DNA from: Nocardia mangyaensis
Lineage (GTDB): Bacteria > Actinomycetota > Actinomycetes > Mycobacteriales > Mycobacteriaceae
Reading direction: 5' to 3'
DNA: 64,000 nt
NCBI RefSeq assembly: GCF_001886715.1
Contig: NZ_CP018082.1
Location: 930,001 to 994,000 of the forward strand
The position numbers and the translations under genes were made by a program. Below the pieces are notes generated by a model, which worked only from the letters and a program-made list of their open reading frames with translations, had not been told where the DNA came from and did no database searches. Positions 8,912 to 18,424 of this stretch are shown piece by piece; the first letter of the stretch is position 1; each line of letters opens with the position of its first letter.

Positions 8912-10135
8912 CTATTGACTGTTTGCCAAGAGTGCGTATTGTGCCGCGGCACGTTGATGTACGTCTCGCAGCTGATCGCCTTCGACGGTGGCTACGTAGT
9001 GGCGATAGGTGACAGCACACCGGAATCGCTTCTTCTTGATGTCATCGCCCGGACCTTCTCCACACTTTGCCTCCGGAATCTCGGCGGGTGCGTCCGCGGG
9101 GCTGGGATGGGAGCGTTCGAGAACCTTTGGCGACAAGCTCAGTGCGGCCTCGGCATCGCGAGTGCGGAACAGCATCGACACCGCGAATGATCCGGCGTCG
9201 CTCAGCGAGAATCGGTCGACACCGGCATCGGAGAGGATCGGTTTCCAGTAGTAGATGTCGGCGACCTGATGGAGGAAGCCCTGCAGCGTGTACGAGGCTT
9301 GGTCACTCGGATCGGGCAACCCGATTCCACTCGGATTGAATGTGCGCCGCAGCATCCCGTCGGGGTCGTTGTCCAAGAAGAGCGCCTGCTCGGCAGTGAG
9401 CGGCTCGAGGGCATCGAGCAGCGGAAGCTGCGCAGCGTAGGTCTTCTCGGCCAATTCCTCGAGCGCTGCGCGATCGGGGCTGGTGGTTCCGAGGTACATG
9501 CTGACGACGTAGTGTCCCTTCGCCATGACCGAGCCGATACTGGCCACACCCGGGCGCCAGTGGGAGTGCGCCTCCGGATACTTGGCGAGGGACACTTTCT
9601 CGTTCATGTCGGCAGCGACCGCGAAATCAGCTTCCTCGATCTCGAAAGCGGCCTGCTTCGCGGAGGTTTCGTCCGGGAACTGCAAGACCGTGACCGCCGT
9701 GAACGACTGGTCGTCGACTTCTTCTCCGGGATTCTCCGGCTTCTTGTCTGCGCTGCCGACGGCGTACCCGAACATCATCTTGTTTCGCTCTAGCGCAGGT
9801 TTGGTGGCATTGGCAAGCACCGTCGTTGCCTTTTCGGCATCGAGGATCGGGATCGATCCGGTGCTGTACTTGAAACGAGGATCGATGTCCAGCCCGGTGA
9901 CGACGGAGTTCGCCAACCGCGTGACGGCGAGCTTCAAGCCGCCGCCGAGGTCGTTTTGGTACGTGTATCGCATTTCCAGCGGCTCGGTGGCGTATGAGCC
10001 GACATCCAGTTTGCGTACGTCTAGTTCGGCAGGCGCCGATGAGCCTGGTACAGCGGAGCCGCAACCGGCGACTGTCAGTGCGGTGGCGATGATGGTCGCC
10101 GCGCACGCCAAAATGCGTGTGCTCGGTGAAGGCAT
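8912..10135 (-). CDS. DUF7373-like lipoprotein, subtype A (first of five paralogues by position)
   Basis: A 407-residue secreted lipoprotein: signal peptide ending in lipobox VAGC, then the family phrase LDVGSYATEPLE shared with its paralogues. It belongs to subtype A (shared HWRPGV and a C-terminal AAAQYALL). The family name DUF7373 is from memory; function is unknown. It starts 17 bases after the preceding subtype B gene, with AGGATCAGGG between, so the two are probably co-translated. An envelope role and possible regulation by the neighbouring kinase are inferred. Confidence 0.88.
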   Translation of the reverse strand: MPSPSTRILACAATIIATALTVAGCGSAVPGSSAPAELDVRKLDVGSYATEPLEMRYTYQNDLGGGLKLAVTRLANSVVTGLDIDPRFKYSTGSIPILDAEKATTVLANATKPALERNKMMFGYAVGSADKKPENPGEEVDDQSFTAVTVLQFPDETSAKQAAFEIEEADFAVAADMNEKVSLAKYPEAHSHWRPGVASIGSVMAKGHYVVSMYLGTTSPDRAALEELAEKTYAAQLPLLDALEPLTAEQALFLDNDPDGMLRRTFNPSGIGLPDPSDQASYTLQGFLHQVADIYYWKPILSDAGVDRFSLSDAGSFAVSMLFRTRDAEAALSLSPKVLERSHPSPADAPAEIPEAKCGEGPGDDIKKKRFRCAVTYRHYVATVEGDQLRDVHQRAAAQYALLANSQ

Positions 10136-10152
10136 CGGTTTTCCCTGATCCT

Positions 10153-11379
10153 TTACTTGCTCTTCGCCAGGATGGCGTACTGCGCCGAGATCCGCTGGTG
10201 CACATCGGTCAGCTGGGATGCGGCGACCTCTGCGGCATACCTACCGAACGAAACGGTGCAGTAGTACTTGATCGCGTGTACCGCTGGGCCCACATACTCT
10301 GTGCACTGCGCGTTCGGAAGTCCCTGCGGAGACTCCGCTCGCCGCAAGAACTTGGACACCTTGCCGTGTTCCTCCGCGATCCGCTGTGCCGCCTCCTCGT
10401 CACGCGCGCGGTACACGAAGTTTCCCTGCCATGCGATCCGGTCGACACCCGTTTCCTCGAAGAGGACGGCGTCTTCGGCAGGGCTGCCCGAGAGGTGGAG
10501 GCCACCGTGACGGTTGTACACGCCTGGAATGCCTCGCTGTGCGCCGTCATCTGTCACGGTTGGCAAGACCAGCCCCAACACGCCGTCCATATCGATCTCG
10601 GAGTCCATCAGTTCGTCGAGGCGCAGCGGCGCGTATTCCGCCAAGCTGTCGGAGATCTTGTCGATGCTGGTCTCGGCTCTGCTGATGAGCTTGGCGCTGT
10701 CTGCGGTCTCGAGTGCGGACATGACATTGTCGTAGATGTACGTGGCAATGACGAATCGGCCGACCGCATACCATGACTGGAACATTCCTGGTGAACCAGG
10801 ATTTACCTGTGCTCGAGCCGATGGGTACTTCTCGAGCTCGACCGGCTGGTTCTCCGAATCTGCACCGAACTCCTCGTCGGCGAAGACATTTGCGGCCGTA
10901 CGAGCGTCCAGTTCGGTATCGAACAGCATGACGACATTGTCGAGCTCGTAGGACAGGCCACCCTTGACGTTGGATTGCCCGGTGCTGACGAATCCCGAGA
11001 TGAATCCGGTGGTGAGTTCACTCAGCCGACTGGGATCAGCCCGCATCCGACCTTTGATGACGGTCGAACCGAAGTCGGTGAACAGACGAATGGCCCCAGA
11101 CATGGCGGGCGGTGCCACGGTCACTTCGGGATCGATCTCCATCGGTAGGGCGACGTAGTTCCCCATCCGCATGGCTTCGACTGCTTTGGCCTGCTCGAGA
11201 CTGGTGACCTTGCCATACACCTTGGGGTCGGTACGGAGATTGCCGACGTCCAGCGCGGCCAGATCGGCTGGTGCCGGAGGCGCAGTTTCGGTTGCTTCGG
11301 AGGAAGAACCGCATCCTGCAGTCGTGACGATCGTGACTGCCAACCCGGCCGTGAACAGCGCCGAACCAGTTCTCCTCAT
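10153..11379 (-). CDS. DUF7373-like lipoprotein, subtype B
   Basis: A 408-residue paralogue with lipobox TAGC and the family start LDVGNLRTDP. It belongs to subtype B: a TSLEQAKAVEAMRMG segment after the opening phrase, SWYAVGRFVIATYIYD in the middle and ISAQYALL at the C-terminus. The ATG follows GGAGGGG. It is the upstream member of a B-then-A pair with the gene at 8912-10135. Function unknown. Confidence 0.87.
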   Translation of the reverse strand: MRRTGSALFTAGLAVTIVTTAGCGSSSEATETAPPAPADLAALDVGNLRTDPKVYGKVTSLEQAKAVEAMRMGNYVALPMEIDPEVTVAPPAMSGAIRLFTDFGSTVIKGRMRADPSRLSELTTGFISGFVSTGQSNVKGGLSYELDNVVMLFDTELDARTAANVFADEEFGADSENQPVELEKYPSARAQVNPGSPGMFQSWYAVGRFVIATYIYDNVMSALETADSAKLISRAETSIDKISDSLAEYAPLRLDELMDSEIDMDGVLGLVLPTVTDDGAQRGIPGVYNRHGGLHLSGSPAEDAVLFEETGVDRIAWQGNFVYRARDEEAAQRIAEEHGKVSKFLRRAESPQGLPNAQCTEYVGPAVHAIKYYCTVSFGRYAAEVAASQLTDVHQRISAQYAILAKSK

Positions 11380-11565
11380 TCGTTCCCCTCCGTCATGAGC
11401 GACCAGAAACCTCTACCCACCGGTCGCGGCACCTCGGGGTTCTCGCCACCCCGCCAGCCAAGTGCTTCAGAGAAGATAGCACTCGTGCACAGGCGGTGCC
11501 CGGACCGCGATGGCAGCTGTGGTCGGCGCGAGCGGTGGGTTCGATATGGCCGCTGCCAGCTCTGG

Positions 11566-12801
11566 TCATCGGGTGTTGGCGAAGAGTGCGTACTGGGCCG
11601 CCGCGCGTTGCTGGGCGTCGAGAAGCTGGTTGCCGCTGACGATTCCGACGTACTCGTTGTAGGCGAGGATGCAGCTGAAGCGCTTCGGTGCGGCCAGGCT
11701 TCTGTTCTCCACGCACGCGGAATCCGGGAGATTCGGTGCGGCGTCGGCGTCGGCTTCTACCTGCCAGGGGAACAGTTGCTCGGTGACCGCGCGGCGGGCG
11801 GTCGCGGCGTCGGGGGTGCGGATGCCGATCGAGCCCCAGGACAGCGCGACCTGCTGGGCGTCCATCTTGGTGAGCTGTTCGGCGATGTAGCCGCGGTCGC
11901 TGGGCAGGGGGTCGCCGGAGTAGTGCAGGATGCCGTGCCGGCCGGTCACCAGGTAGAAGCCGGAGCCGTCGGGCGAGGTCAGTTCTTCCGGATTCAGGGT
12001 GCGCATCGCCAGGTGATCGGGGTCCCAGGGCAGGGTCATCACCTCCTTGTCCGACAGCGGCGTCGTCTTGTCCAGCGCCTCGATCTGCTTGGCATAGGCG
12101 GTCTGGGCCAGGGTGACGAGCGCTTGCTGATCGGGGCTTTCCACCGAGAGCAGGAAGGCGATCACGTAGGGGCCGTGTGGGAGCAGGGTGCGCAGGAAGG
12201 GGGAGTCGGGGCGCCAATGTGATTTGGCCGCAGGATAATCGGGCAGATCGACCGGCTGGTTGCGGTCCTCCTGCGCCGCCAGGTCGGCGTCGTGGAATTC
12301 CTGTGCCGCGGCGGCGGCCTGTTCGGCGGTGGGGAACTGGAACACCATCGTGGAGGCGGTGAGTTCGTTGTCGTCACGCTTGCTCGGCCAGCCGCCGAGA
12401 GTATTGACACTGGTGTCCCTGGACGCGCCGCTGGATTCGAAGCCGTAGAGCAGTTTGTGCGTCTTGGCGATCGGCGACATCACGCCGTCGTCGCCGAGTG
12501 CCCACGGCATCACTCCGGCGGACACGCTTCGTGCTCGCTTGCCGTACTTCATCGCTGGATCGATCTCACCGGAGTTGATCACGAAGTCGGCCAGGCGCAT
12601 CGCCGCGACCTCGTACATCTTGTAGAAGGGCGGGACGGGATCGTCGTCGTGGGCGTTGAGTGGTTCGGTGGGGTAGGAGCCCACGTCGAGGGTGCTGATG
12701 TCGGTCTCGCCGGGGAGCGGGGCGCCGGAGAGTGTCGAGCCGCAGGCGGTCAGGACGGTGGTCAGGGTGGCTGCGAGCAGGATGCGCGTCGTGAATCTCA
12801 T
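11566..12801 (-). CDS. DUF7373-like lipoprotein, subtype A
   Basis: A 411-residue paralogue with lipobox LTAC. It is subtype A: LDVGSYPTEPLN near the N-terminus, HWRPDSPF in the middle and AAAQYALF at the end. I place the start at the ATG at 12801 because the signal peptide begins there and the ATG overlaps the stop of the previous gene (ATGA); the open frame extends further upstream but reads through that gene. It forms a tightly coupled B-then-A pair with 12798-13988. A 186-base gap follows, so the next pair may have its own promoter. Confidence 0.88.
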   Translation of the reverse strand: MRFTTRILLAATLTTVLTACGSTLSGAPLPGETDISTLDVGSYPTEPLNAHDDDPVPPFYKMYEVAAMRLADFVINSGEIDPAMKYGKRARSVSAGVMPWALGDDGVMSPIAKTHKLLYGFESSGASRDTSVNTLGGWPSKRDDNELTASTMVFQFPTAEQAAAAAQEFHDADLAAQEDRNQPVDLPDYPAAKSHWRPDSPFLRTLLPHGPYVIAFLLSVESPDQQALVTLAQTAYAKQIEALDKTTPLSDKEVMTLPWDPDHLAMRTLNPEELTSPDGSGFYLVTGRHGILHYSGDPLPSDRGYIAEQLTKMDAQQVALSWGSIGIRTPDAATARRAVTEQLFPWQVEADADAAPNLPDSACVENRSLAAPKRFSCILAYNEYVGIVSGNQLLDAQQRAAAQYALFANTR

Positions 12802-13988
12802 CGGGCGTTCACCAACAGGGCGTATTGGGCGGAGACGCGTTGTTGGGCGTCCAGAAGCTGGTGTGACCACACATAGGCGGCGTAGCGGTCGAAGGCGGCG
12901 GCGCAGTAGAAGCGGATCGCCAGGCGCTGGCGGCCGATGTACTCCTTGCACTGGGCACTCGGCAGATTCTTCGGTGCTTCGGAGGCGGTGAATTTGCGGG
13001 TCAGGCCGCCGAGTTCGTCGCGGATCAGCTGGGCACCGGCGATGTCGCGAGCACGGTAGACCTCGGCGCCGTCATTGGCGTACAGATCGGCGCCCGCCGC
13101 CTCGATGAACTCCGCGGTGCTCACCGGGTCGGAGGTGAAGTGGCGGGCAGTGCCTGCGCTGTACACGCCGGGCGGGTTGATCCAAGAATCTTCACGCGGG
13201 CGCGGCAGGGTGCGGCCCAGCATCCCCTCGCGGTCGCGCTGCAAGGTCATCAGCTGGTCGACGGGAGTCGGGGTGAACTTCTGCAGCGCGGGGACGATGG
13301 TGTCGAGGCTCTTGCGGGTCAGGTCGAGCAGAGCCTGCCGATCGACGGTCTCCAGCCAGATATTGAGGTAGTCGTAGATCCAGGTGTAGATGACGAGGTG
13401 CCCGGTGGCGTACCAGGAGCCGATCGACTGTTCCTGGGGCTGCCAGTGCGCGATCGCGTCGGGGTAGCCGGGGATCTCGATCGGTTCGTTGCGGTCGACG
13501 TACTCGAAATCGGTGCGTTCCAGCGCTTCGGCGGCAGCGGTGGCCTTGTCCGCATCGGGGAAGATCATCACGGCGTTGACCAGGTCGATACCGCGATTGT
13601 TCGGTTCGGTCTGCGCCGAGCTGACGAAGCCGCCGAGGAAATCGGGCGCGGTCTCGGCGAACCGGTCGACGGCCATGATCTTGCCCAGTGACGCCTCGGG
13701 ATCGAGGAACACCGAAGCCATCGAGGGGTTGGTGTGGATGAATCGCGGATCGATGTCGGCGGGCGTCGGCACCACATCGCCGAGTCGTTCGGCCTCGATG
13801 AACCGCGCCTGATCCATAGTGGCGACCACACCCACCTCACGCGGTTGTGTCGGGTAGTTGCCGATATCGAGCGAGGCCAGGTCCACCGGTATCTCGACGA
13901 CGGTCGGTGGATCGTCGGACCCGCAGGCCGCCGTCGACAGCAGCACCGCCGACAGCAGCGCACCGGTCACCCTCGTTGAAGCTTTCAC
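12798..13988 (-). CDS. DUF7373-like lipoprotein, subtype B
   Basis: A 396-residue paralogue with lipobox TAAC. Subtype B features are MDQARFIEAERLG, SWYATGHLVIYTWIYD and VSAQYALL. The chosen GTG start at 13988 has GGGAGGG nine bases upstream and leaves a normal signal peptide; longer frames do not. Its stop overlaps the start of the subtype A gene that follows by four bases. Function unknown. Confidence 0.86.
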   Translation of the reverse strand: MKASTRVTGALLSAVLLSTAACGSDDPPTVVEIPVDLASLDIGNYPTQPREVGVVATMDQARFIEAERLGDVVPTPADIDPRFIHTNPSMASVFLDPEASLGKIMAVDRFAETAPDFLGGFVSSAQTEPNNRGIDLVNAVMIFPDADKATAAAEALERTDFEYVDRNEPIEIPGYPDAIAHWQPQEQSIGSWYATGHLVIYTWIYDYLNIWLETVDRQALLDLTRKSLDTIVPALQKFTPTPVDQLMTLQRDREGMLGRTLPRPREDSWINPPGVYSAGTARHFTSDPVSTAEFIEAAGADLYANDGAEVYRARDIAGAQLIRDELGGLTRKFTASEAPKNLPSAQCKEYIGRQRLAIRFYCAAAFDRYAAYVWSHQLLDAQQRVSAQYALLVNAR

Positions 13989-14109
13989 GGCGATGTCCCT
14001 CCCGGAAACGACTCGCGACCCTCCCCGGCCGATCATGATCGGGCGAAGCTTACGTCATCGAACGATTCCGGTGTAGGCCTGTCGACCTACCGAATCGGCC
14101 CGGCGAGGC

Positions 14110-15315
14110 TCACAAACTGTTGGCCAGCAGGGCGTATTGGGCGGAGATCTTCTGGCGGACATCGGGTTCCTGATCGGAGCTGACGATGCCGAGGTAGCGC
14201 TTGTACGGGATGTAGCAGCGGTACTTGTATTCCTGGTCGGCGTCACCCTGATCGTTGAGTTGCAGGCATTTCGCGCCGGGGACGTCGGTGGGCGCGGGCA
14301 GGGTGTCGTAGGTGCCCGCGCTGTCGACGAGGCCGGTCAGCAGGGCCTCGGCGGCGGCCTGGTCGCGCACCAGAGTGATGGAGCCGCCGTCGACCATGGC
14401 GATTCGCTCGGCACCGGTGGCCTCGATGAGTTCCTGGCGGGTGGTCTGGTCGGCGGTGTTGTTGACCAGGTGCGCGGTGGAGTACACGGCGAAGGAGTGC
14501 TGGTCGGGGCCGAGGACGTCGCGGTTGCGCACCACGGCCCGCGCGAGTAGGCGGTCGGGGTCGACCGGCAGGTCGGCGAGCTGGTCGTACGGGGTGGGAG
14601 TGAAGGCGTCGAGCACGGGAAGTTCGGCGTCGAGCGCCTGTTCCACCCAGGCGATGAGGTCGGCGGAATCGGCGCGCGGACGCTGAATGAACAGCGAGAT
14701 CACGAAGTCCTCGTGTGCCAGGAACGCGCCGATCGTTGGCACGCCGGGCCGCCAGTGCAGGTAGGCCTGTGGGTATTCGGTCGAGGCGAGCTTGCGGTTC
14801 TCGGGCGAGACGGCCAGGTCGACGTCTTCGAGTTCGCGGGCGGCGAGCGTGGCCGCGGTGGCGTCGGGGAAACGGAGCAGGACCGTGGTGACGGCCGTCG
14901 TCTCGGCGGAGGGCCTGGTCTGGCCCTCGGGATCGGGACGGTCGGCGCCGAGCGCGGCATACCCGACGACGAACCCGCGGTTCTCCAACACCGGCCGGGA
15001 GACATTGGCGACGAAGTCCAGCGCCCTGCTCACGTCGGCGATCACCGTGCCGCCGCGGCCGTGCGACAGGGACGGGTCGATTCGCATCGCCGGGACCACG
15101 GCCGCCGCCATCCGGGTGCCCTCGACGAGAGAACCCTTGTCGCCCGCGGGTTCGTCGTAGCGATGGTGGTCGGTGGCGTAGGCACCTGTCGCCAGGCCAC
15201 GCACATCGGGTTCGGCGGCGACGGGCGTCCCGCTGACCGCGCACCCGGTGACGGCGGCCAGCGCGATGGCGCAACAGAGTGCGGATACGATCCGGATCTT
15301 GGTCGACGAGATCAT
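14110..15315 (-). CDS. DUF7373-like lipoprotein, subtype A (single, promoter-proximal)
   Basis: A 401-residue paralogue with lipobox VTGC. It shares HWRPGVPTIGAFLAHEDF and ISAQYALL with the other subtype A members. The ATG at 15315 follows GAGGGG and starts a proper signal peptide, whereas longer frames run into the divergent promoter region. It is first in the five-gene array and has no B partner directly upstream. An FHA-domain gene diverges from its 5' side. Function unknown. Confidence 0.87.
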   Translation of the reverse strand: MISSTKIRIVSALCCAIALAAVTGCAVSGTPVAAEPDVRGLATGAYATDHHRYDEPAGDKGSLVEGTRMAAAVVPAMRIDPSLSHGRGGTVIADVSRALDFVANVSRPVLENRGFVVGYAALGADRPDPEGQTRPSAETTAVTTVLLRFPDATAATLAARELEDVDLAVSPENRKLASTEYPQAYLHWRPGVPTIGAFLAHEDFVISLFIQRPRADSADLIAWVEQALDAELPVLDAFTPTPYDQLADLPVDPDRLLARAVVRNRDVLGPDQHSFAVYSTAHLVNNTADQTTRQELIEATGAERIAMVDGGSITLVRDQAAAEALLTGLVDSAGTYDTLPAPTDVPGAKCLQLNDQGDADQEYKYRCYIPYKRYLGIVSSDQEPDVRQKISAQYALLANSL

Positions 15316-15457
15316 CAGTGCCCCTCGGTGTTCCTCCGCTGTAGTACTGAAGTTACCGGACCGACGGCAGCCAGGGGGACCTGAGTTGACGGGTTTGCCA
15401 TAGTCTGGATGACATGGCGACGACCCTGCTGCGCAGTTCCGGTGGAGGCCGATACCG

Positions 15458-16789
15458 GTGAAGGATCGGCAGGTCGAAGTTGTGCTCGGAACCCATGCGG
15501 TGGCCCGCGTCGCGGGCGCGGTCATCGTGGTGGCCCATCGTGGGCCCGGCAGGCTCGCTCCCGACGGCACCGCGGCGATCGCGCTCGAGTCGCTGGCCGC
15601 GTTGGTGCGCGGCGCCGCCGAGGAACAACCGAACGGGCCGGGTGCGCTGGTGGCGCGGGAGGCCACGCGCTGGCTGATGAAATACGCCGAACAGATCTCG
15701 CCGGGGACACCGATCGACTTCGGGGTGCTCTCGGCGGCCGACAACGGCGGTGTCGCGATCTTCCTGCACGGCGCGGTGACCGCGGTGCTCGCCGGTGACG
15801 GCACCGTGGAGTACTACCGGGGCAGTGACGCGGCGTTCACCGTCGACCGGGTGGCCTCGGAACCGGCGAAGGCGGTCGCGCTGTTCGCCGACGACGCCAA
15901 GGGCCGCATCCCCGATCTGCCGTCGGAACGCGGAATCGGTTGGCTGGTCGAGGGTATCGCGCAGGCGGGCGGCGCCGTGATGTGGTCCAACGACGTCCGC
16001 AGCCGGGTCCGCACCGCCGACCCGGCCGGGCAGGGCCGCAGGCCACCGGTGCCCACCGCGCGGATCGATCGGGAACCGTCTCCCGCGCAGCCGGATTCCC
16101 GCCCGGCCGAGCCGCCCGCGACCGGAATGCAGCCCGCCACTTCGTTGATGGACGCCGTCACCAGCGCCACCGGTCCAGCGCATGCCGCGGTCGATCCCTA
16201 CACCGCCGATCCGCACCATGCCGAAACCCGCCTCGCCGGAACCAATCCGGCGCCCGAGCCCGATCCCGACCTGCAGCGCAGGCTCGAATCGACCGCCAAG
16301 GCGACGGTGCTCACCGTGAAGGTGATGGGATTCAAGTGCGCGCGTGCGCATCCCAGCGATCCGCGCGCGGCGTTCTGCACGGTCTGCGGCATGCCGGTCG
16401 ACCAGACCCAGGCGCTCGCCGAGGTCGTCCGTCCGCCGCTGGGGATGCTCGTCCTCGATGACGGGATGACCTATCTGCTGGCGGCCGACGCGGTGATCGG
16501 CCGCGATCCCGAGCACTCCGAGGCGGCCCAGCGCGGACTCGTCCCGTTGCGCGTCGACGACACCTCCGGCGGCATGTCACGCGCGCATGCCGAAGTGCAC
16601 CTGGTGAATTGGGACGTTCAGCTCGTCGACCGCGGCTCCACCAACGGCACCCGCAGCCGTCTGCCCGGCTACCGCGACTGGATCCGGCTCACCCCTAATC
16701 AGCCGATGGTGCTGGTCCCCGGCACCGAGGTGATGATCGGCAACCGGGTTCTGCGCTACGAACCCGCCGCCCCGCCGCCGTTCGGCTAG
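15458..16789 (+). CDS. FHA domain protein with zinc-ribbon-like motif
   Basis: This 443-residue protein probably reads phosphothreonine marks. Residues 1-180 form an uncharacterised N-terminal domain; a Pro-rich linker follows; a Cys/His cluster of the form CARAH...FCTVCG sits near 289-308 and resembles a zinc ribbon. The C-terminal FHA domain (about 335-440) has IGRDPE, SRAHAEV and STNGT, the phosphopeptide-binding loops. No membrane segment is seen. The GTG start has GGTGGAGG upstream. Its TAG stop lies inside a CTAG shared with the stop of the convergent metallopeptidase gene. A link to the kinase at 7267-8850 is inferred. Confidence 0.88.
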   Translation: MKDRQVEVVLGTHAVARVAGAVIVVAHRGPGRLAPDGTAAIALESLAALVRGAAEEQPNGPGALVAREATRWLMKYAEQISPGTPIDFGVLSAADNGGVAIFLHGAVTAVLAGDGTVEYYRGSDAAFTVDRVASEPAKAVALFADDAKGRIPDLPSERGIGWLVEGIAQAGGAVMWSNDVRSRVRTADPAGQGRRPPVPTARIDREPSPAQPDSRPAEPPATGMQPATSLMDAVTSATGPAHAAVDPYTADPHHAETRLAGTNPAPEPDPDLQRRLESTAKATVLTVKVMGFKCARAHPSDPRAAFCTVCGMPVDQTQALAEVVRPPLGMLVLDDGMTYLLAADAVIGRDPEHSEAAQRGLVPLRVDDTSGGMSRAHAEVHLVNWDVQLVDRGSTNGTRSRLPGYRDWIRLTPNQPMVLVPGTEVMIGNRVLRYEPAAPPPFG

Positions 16790-18258
16790 GAATACCGGGA
16801 GAGGCAGGTGGTTTCGCCGTTGAGGACGCCGGCTCGGAAGGCGTCGACACGGGAGAAGCCGCTGGGCACGGTGTTGCCCTCGGCGTCGCTGGCGGCCAGG
16901 CCGTCGGTGAGCAGGCCGGAGACCGCCTCGTCGAGATCGCCCGCGGACAGCTGGATGTCGCCCTGTTCGACCGGGCGGCCGGATTCGGCGAGCTTGCCGG
17001 TGACCACCCCGGCCAGGCAGGCGGCGCGCAGGCCGGTCTTGGCGCCGGTCAGTTCCTGGCCGTGGCTGCGCTGCACGGCGAGGGTGTAGCGGGAGATGAA
17101 CACGACGTAGCCGTTGTAGTCGCCGCTGACCTTCACCGGCAGCGGGCCGTCGTCCTCGGTGTCGACAGCGCCGCGTTCGGCCAGGCCGGGCACGTCGGTG
17201 GCGATTAGGTTCTTGTCGGGGCAGTAGGTGACCGGCTCGGTGACCGCGCCGTCCGCGCAGTCGATGCGCGAACCCGAGTAGTCGTAGGTGGGGGCCTGCT
17301 CGACGGGGAGGATCGCCCGCAGCGCCTTGCTCAATTCGACGAGAGTGTTCTTCGTGATGGGGTGCTCGCCACGTCCCTGATCGCCGGAGAAGCTCTGCGG
17401 CAGATTGCCGCGACGCTGTTCGATCTCGGCCTCGTCGATGACCTTGCAGGCACGAGGGCCGTCGGTGAAGCCGATCTGCACCGCGGTGACGCGTTCGAAG
17501 GCCGAACCGTGCACGCTCTCGGGGTGGTCGGGATCGGAATCTCGAATCGCGACAGTCGCCGCCAGCACGGAATTCAGGCCGTCCGAGGTGTTGATGGTGA
17601 AGTGTTTCGACTTGCCCTCGGCGACATGGCGGATGAACGCTCCCGCGAAGCAGTCGGCTTGTTGCTCCTTGACCAGGACCGGGGTCTTCCTGGTGGCGAT
17701 CTTGGCGTTGGTCTGGATGGCGTGGCCGTATTCGTGGGCGAGCACCATCACCACCGACATCTTGCCGAACGTCTCGCTCATGGTCGGCAACAACATCGCC
17801 CGGTCCCAGCCGATGGAGTTGTCGGTGCGGCAGTACGCGGCGTTGACCAGGTGATAAGTGCTCTCCGAGCAGAACTCGACCGCCTGGCTGCGCGAGGCGC
17901 GCGCGTTCCACGAGATCAGCTTCACCACCGGGTCGAACTCCTCACCGGGGAATTCGGCGGGGAAGGCGCTCTGCCAGTAGGCCTGGATGTCCGCGATCGC
18001 GTTGAGCGCCAGCGCGTCGACCTCACCGCCGTCGCCGTTGGTCGCGGTCAGCTCCGAATCGGCCACCCCCGGCCGCGGCCCGTTCGGCCCACCGGTGGTC
18101 GGCAGGCCGGCCACCTGGAACGGGTCGTCGTAGATCGAGACCCCGTGGCCGTCGATCGCCCGCGCGCACCCCGCGATCGACAGCACGACCGCGACTGCGA
18201 TGAGAAGCGCCCGAGCCGTTTTCGCGCGCGCGGAGCGGTCGTTGGCTGGCATTGTCAC
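16786..18258 (-). CDS. Lipoprotein neutral zinc metallopeptidase (HEXXH)
   Basis: A 490-residue secreted protease. The signal peptide ends in lipobox IAGC. The zinc-binding motif is HEYGH inside VVMVLAHEYGHAIQTN, followed by conserved features of the bacterial neutral zinc metallopeptidase family (CFAGAFI, then FERVTAVQIGF). Its substrate is unknown. I chose the GTG at 18258 because GAGGGGG lies seven bases upstream; the ATG at 18252 is an alternative. The long open frame upstream reads through the divergent FHA-ABC transporter gene and is not used. An envelope-processing role among the lipoproteins is plausible. Confidence 0.88.
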   Translation of the reverse strand: MTMPANDRSARAKTARALLIAVAVVLSIAGCARAIDGHGVSIYDDPFQVAGLPTTGGPNGPRPGVADSELTATNGDGGEVDALALNAIADIQAYWQSAFPAEFPGEEFDPVVKLISWNARASRSQAVEFCSESTYHLVNAAYCRTDNSIGWDRAMLLPTMSETFGKMSVVMVLAHEYGHAIQTNAKIATRKTPVLVKEQQADCFAGAFIRHVAEGKSKHFTINTSDGLNSVLAATVAIRDSDPDHPESVHGSAFERVTAVQIGFTDGPRACKVIDEAEIEQRRGNLPQSFSGDQGRGEHPITKNTLVELSKALRAILPVEQAPTYDYSGSRIDCADGAVTEPVTYCPDKNLIATDVPGLAERGAVDTEDDGPLPVKVSGDYNGYVVFISRYTLAVQRSHGQELTGAKTGLRAACLAGVVTGKLAESGRPVEQGDIQLSAGDLDEAVSGLLTDGLAASDAEGNTVPSGFSRVDAFRAGVLNGETTCLSRYS

Positions 18259-18424
18259 GTGAGTCCCCCTCGGTCGTGGCCGTGACGCCGGTTCCGCCCC
18301 TGGTCGCGTGGGTGGGCGATGGGTTCGCGCGAGGTGGAGACCGGGTGCGGATCGGTCGCCGGATCGGGAATACAGCCATCTCGGGGCAGCGCCGATGTCC
18401 GAGCGATGGCATAGTATCCGCTCC

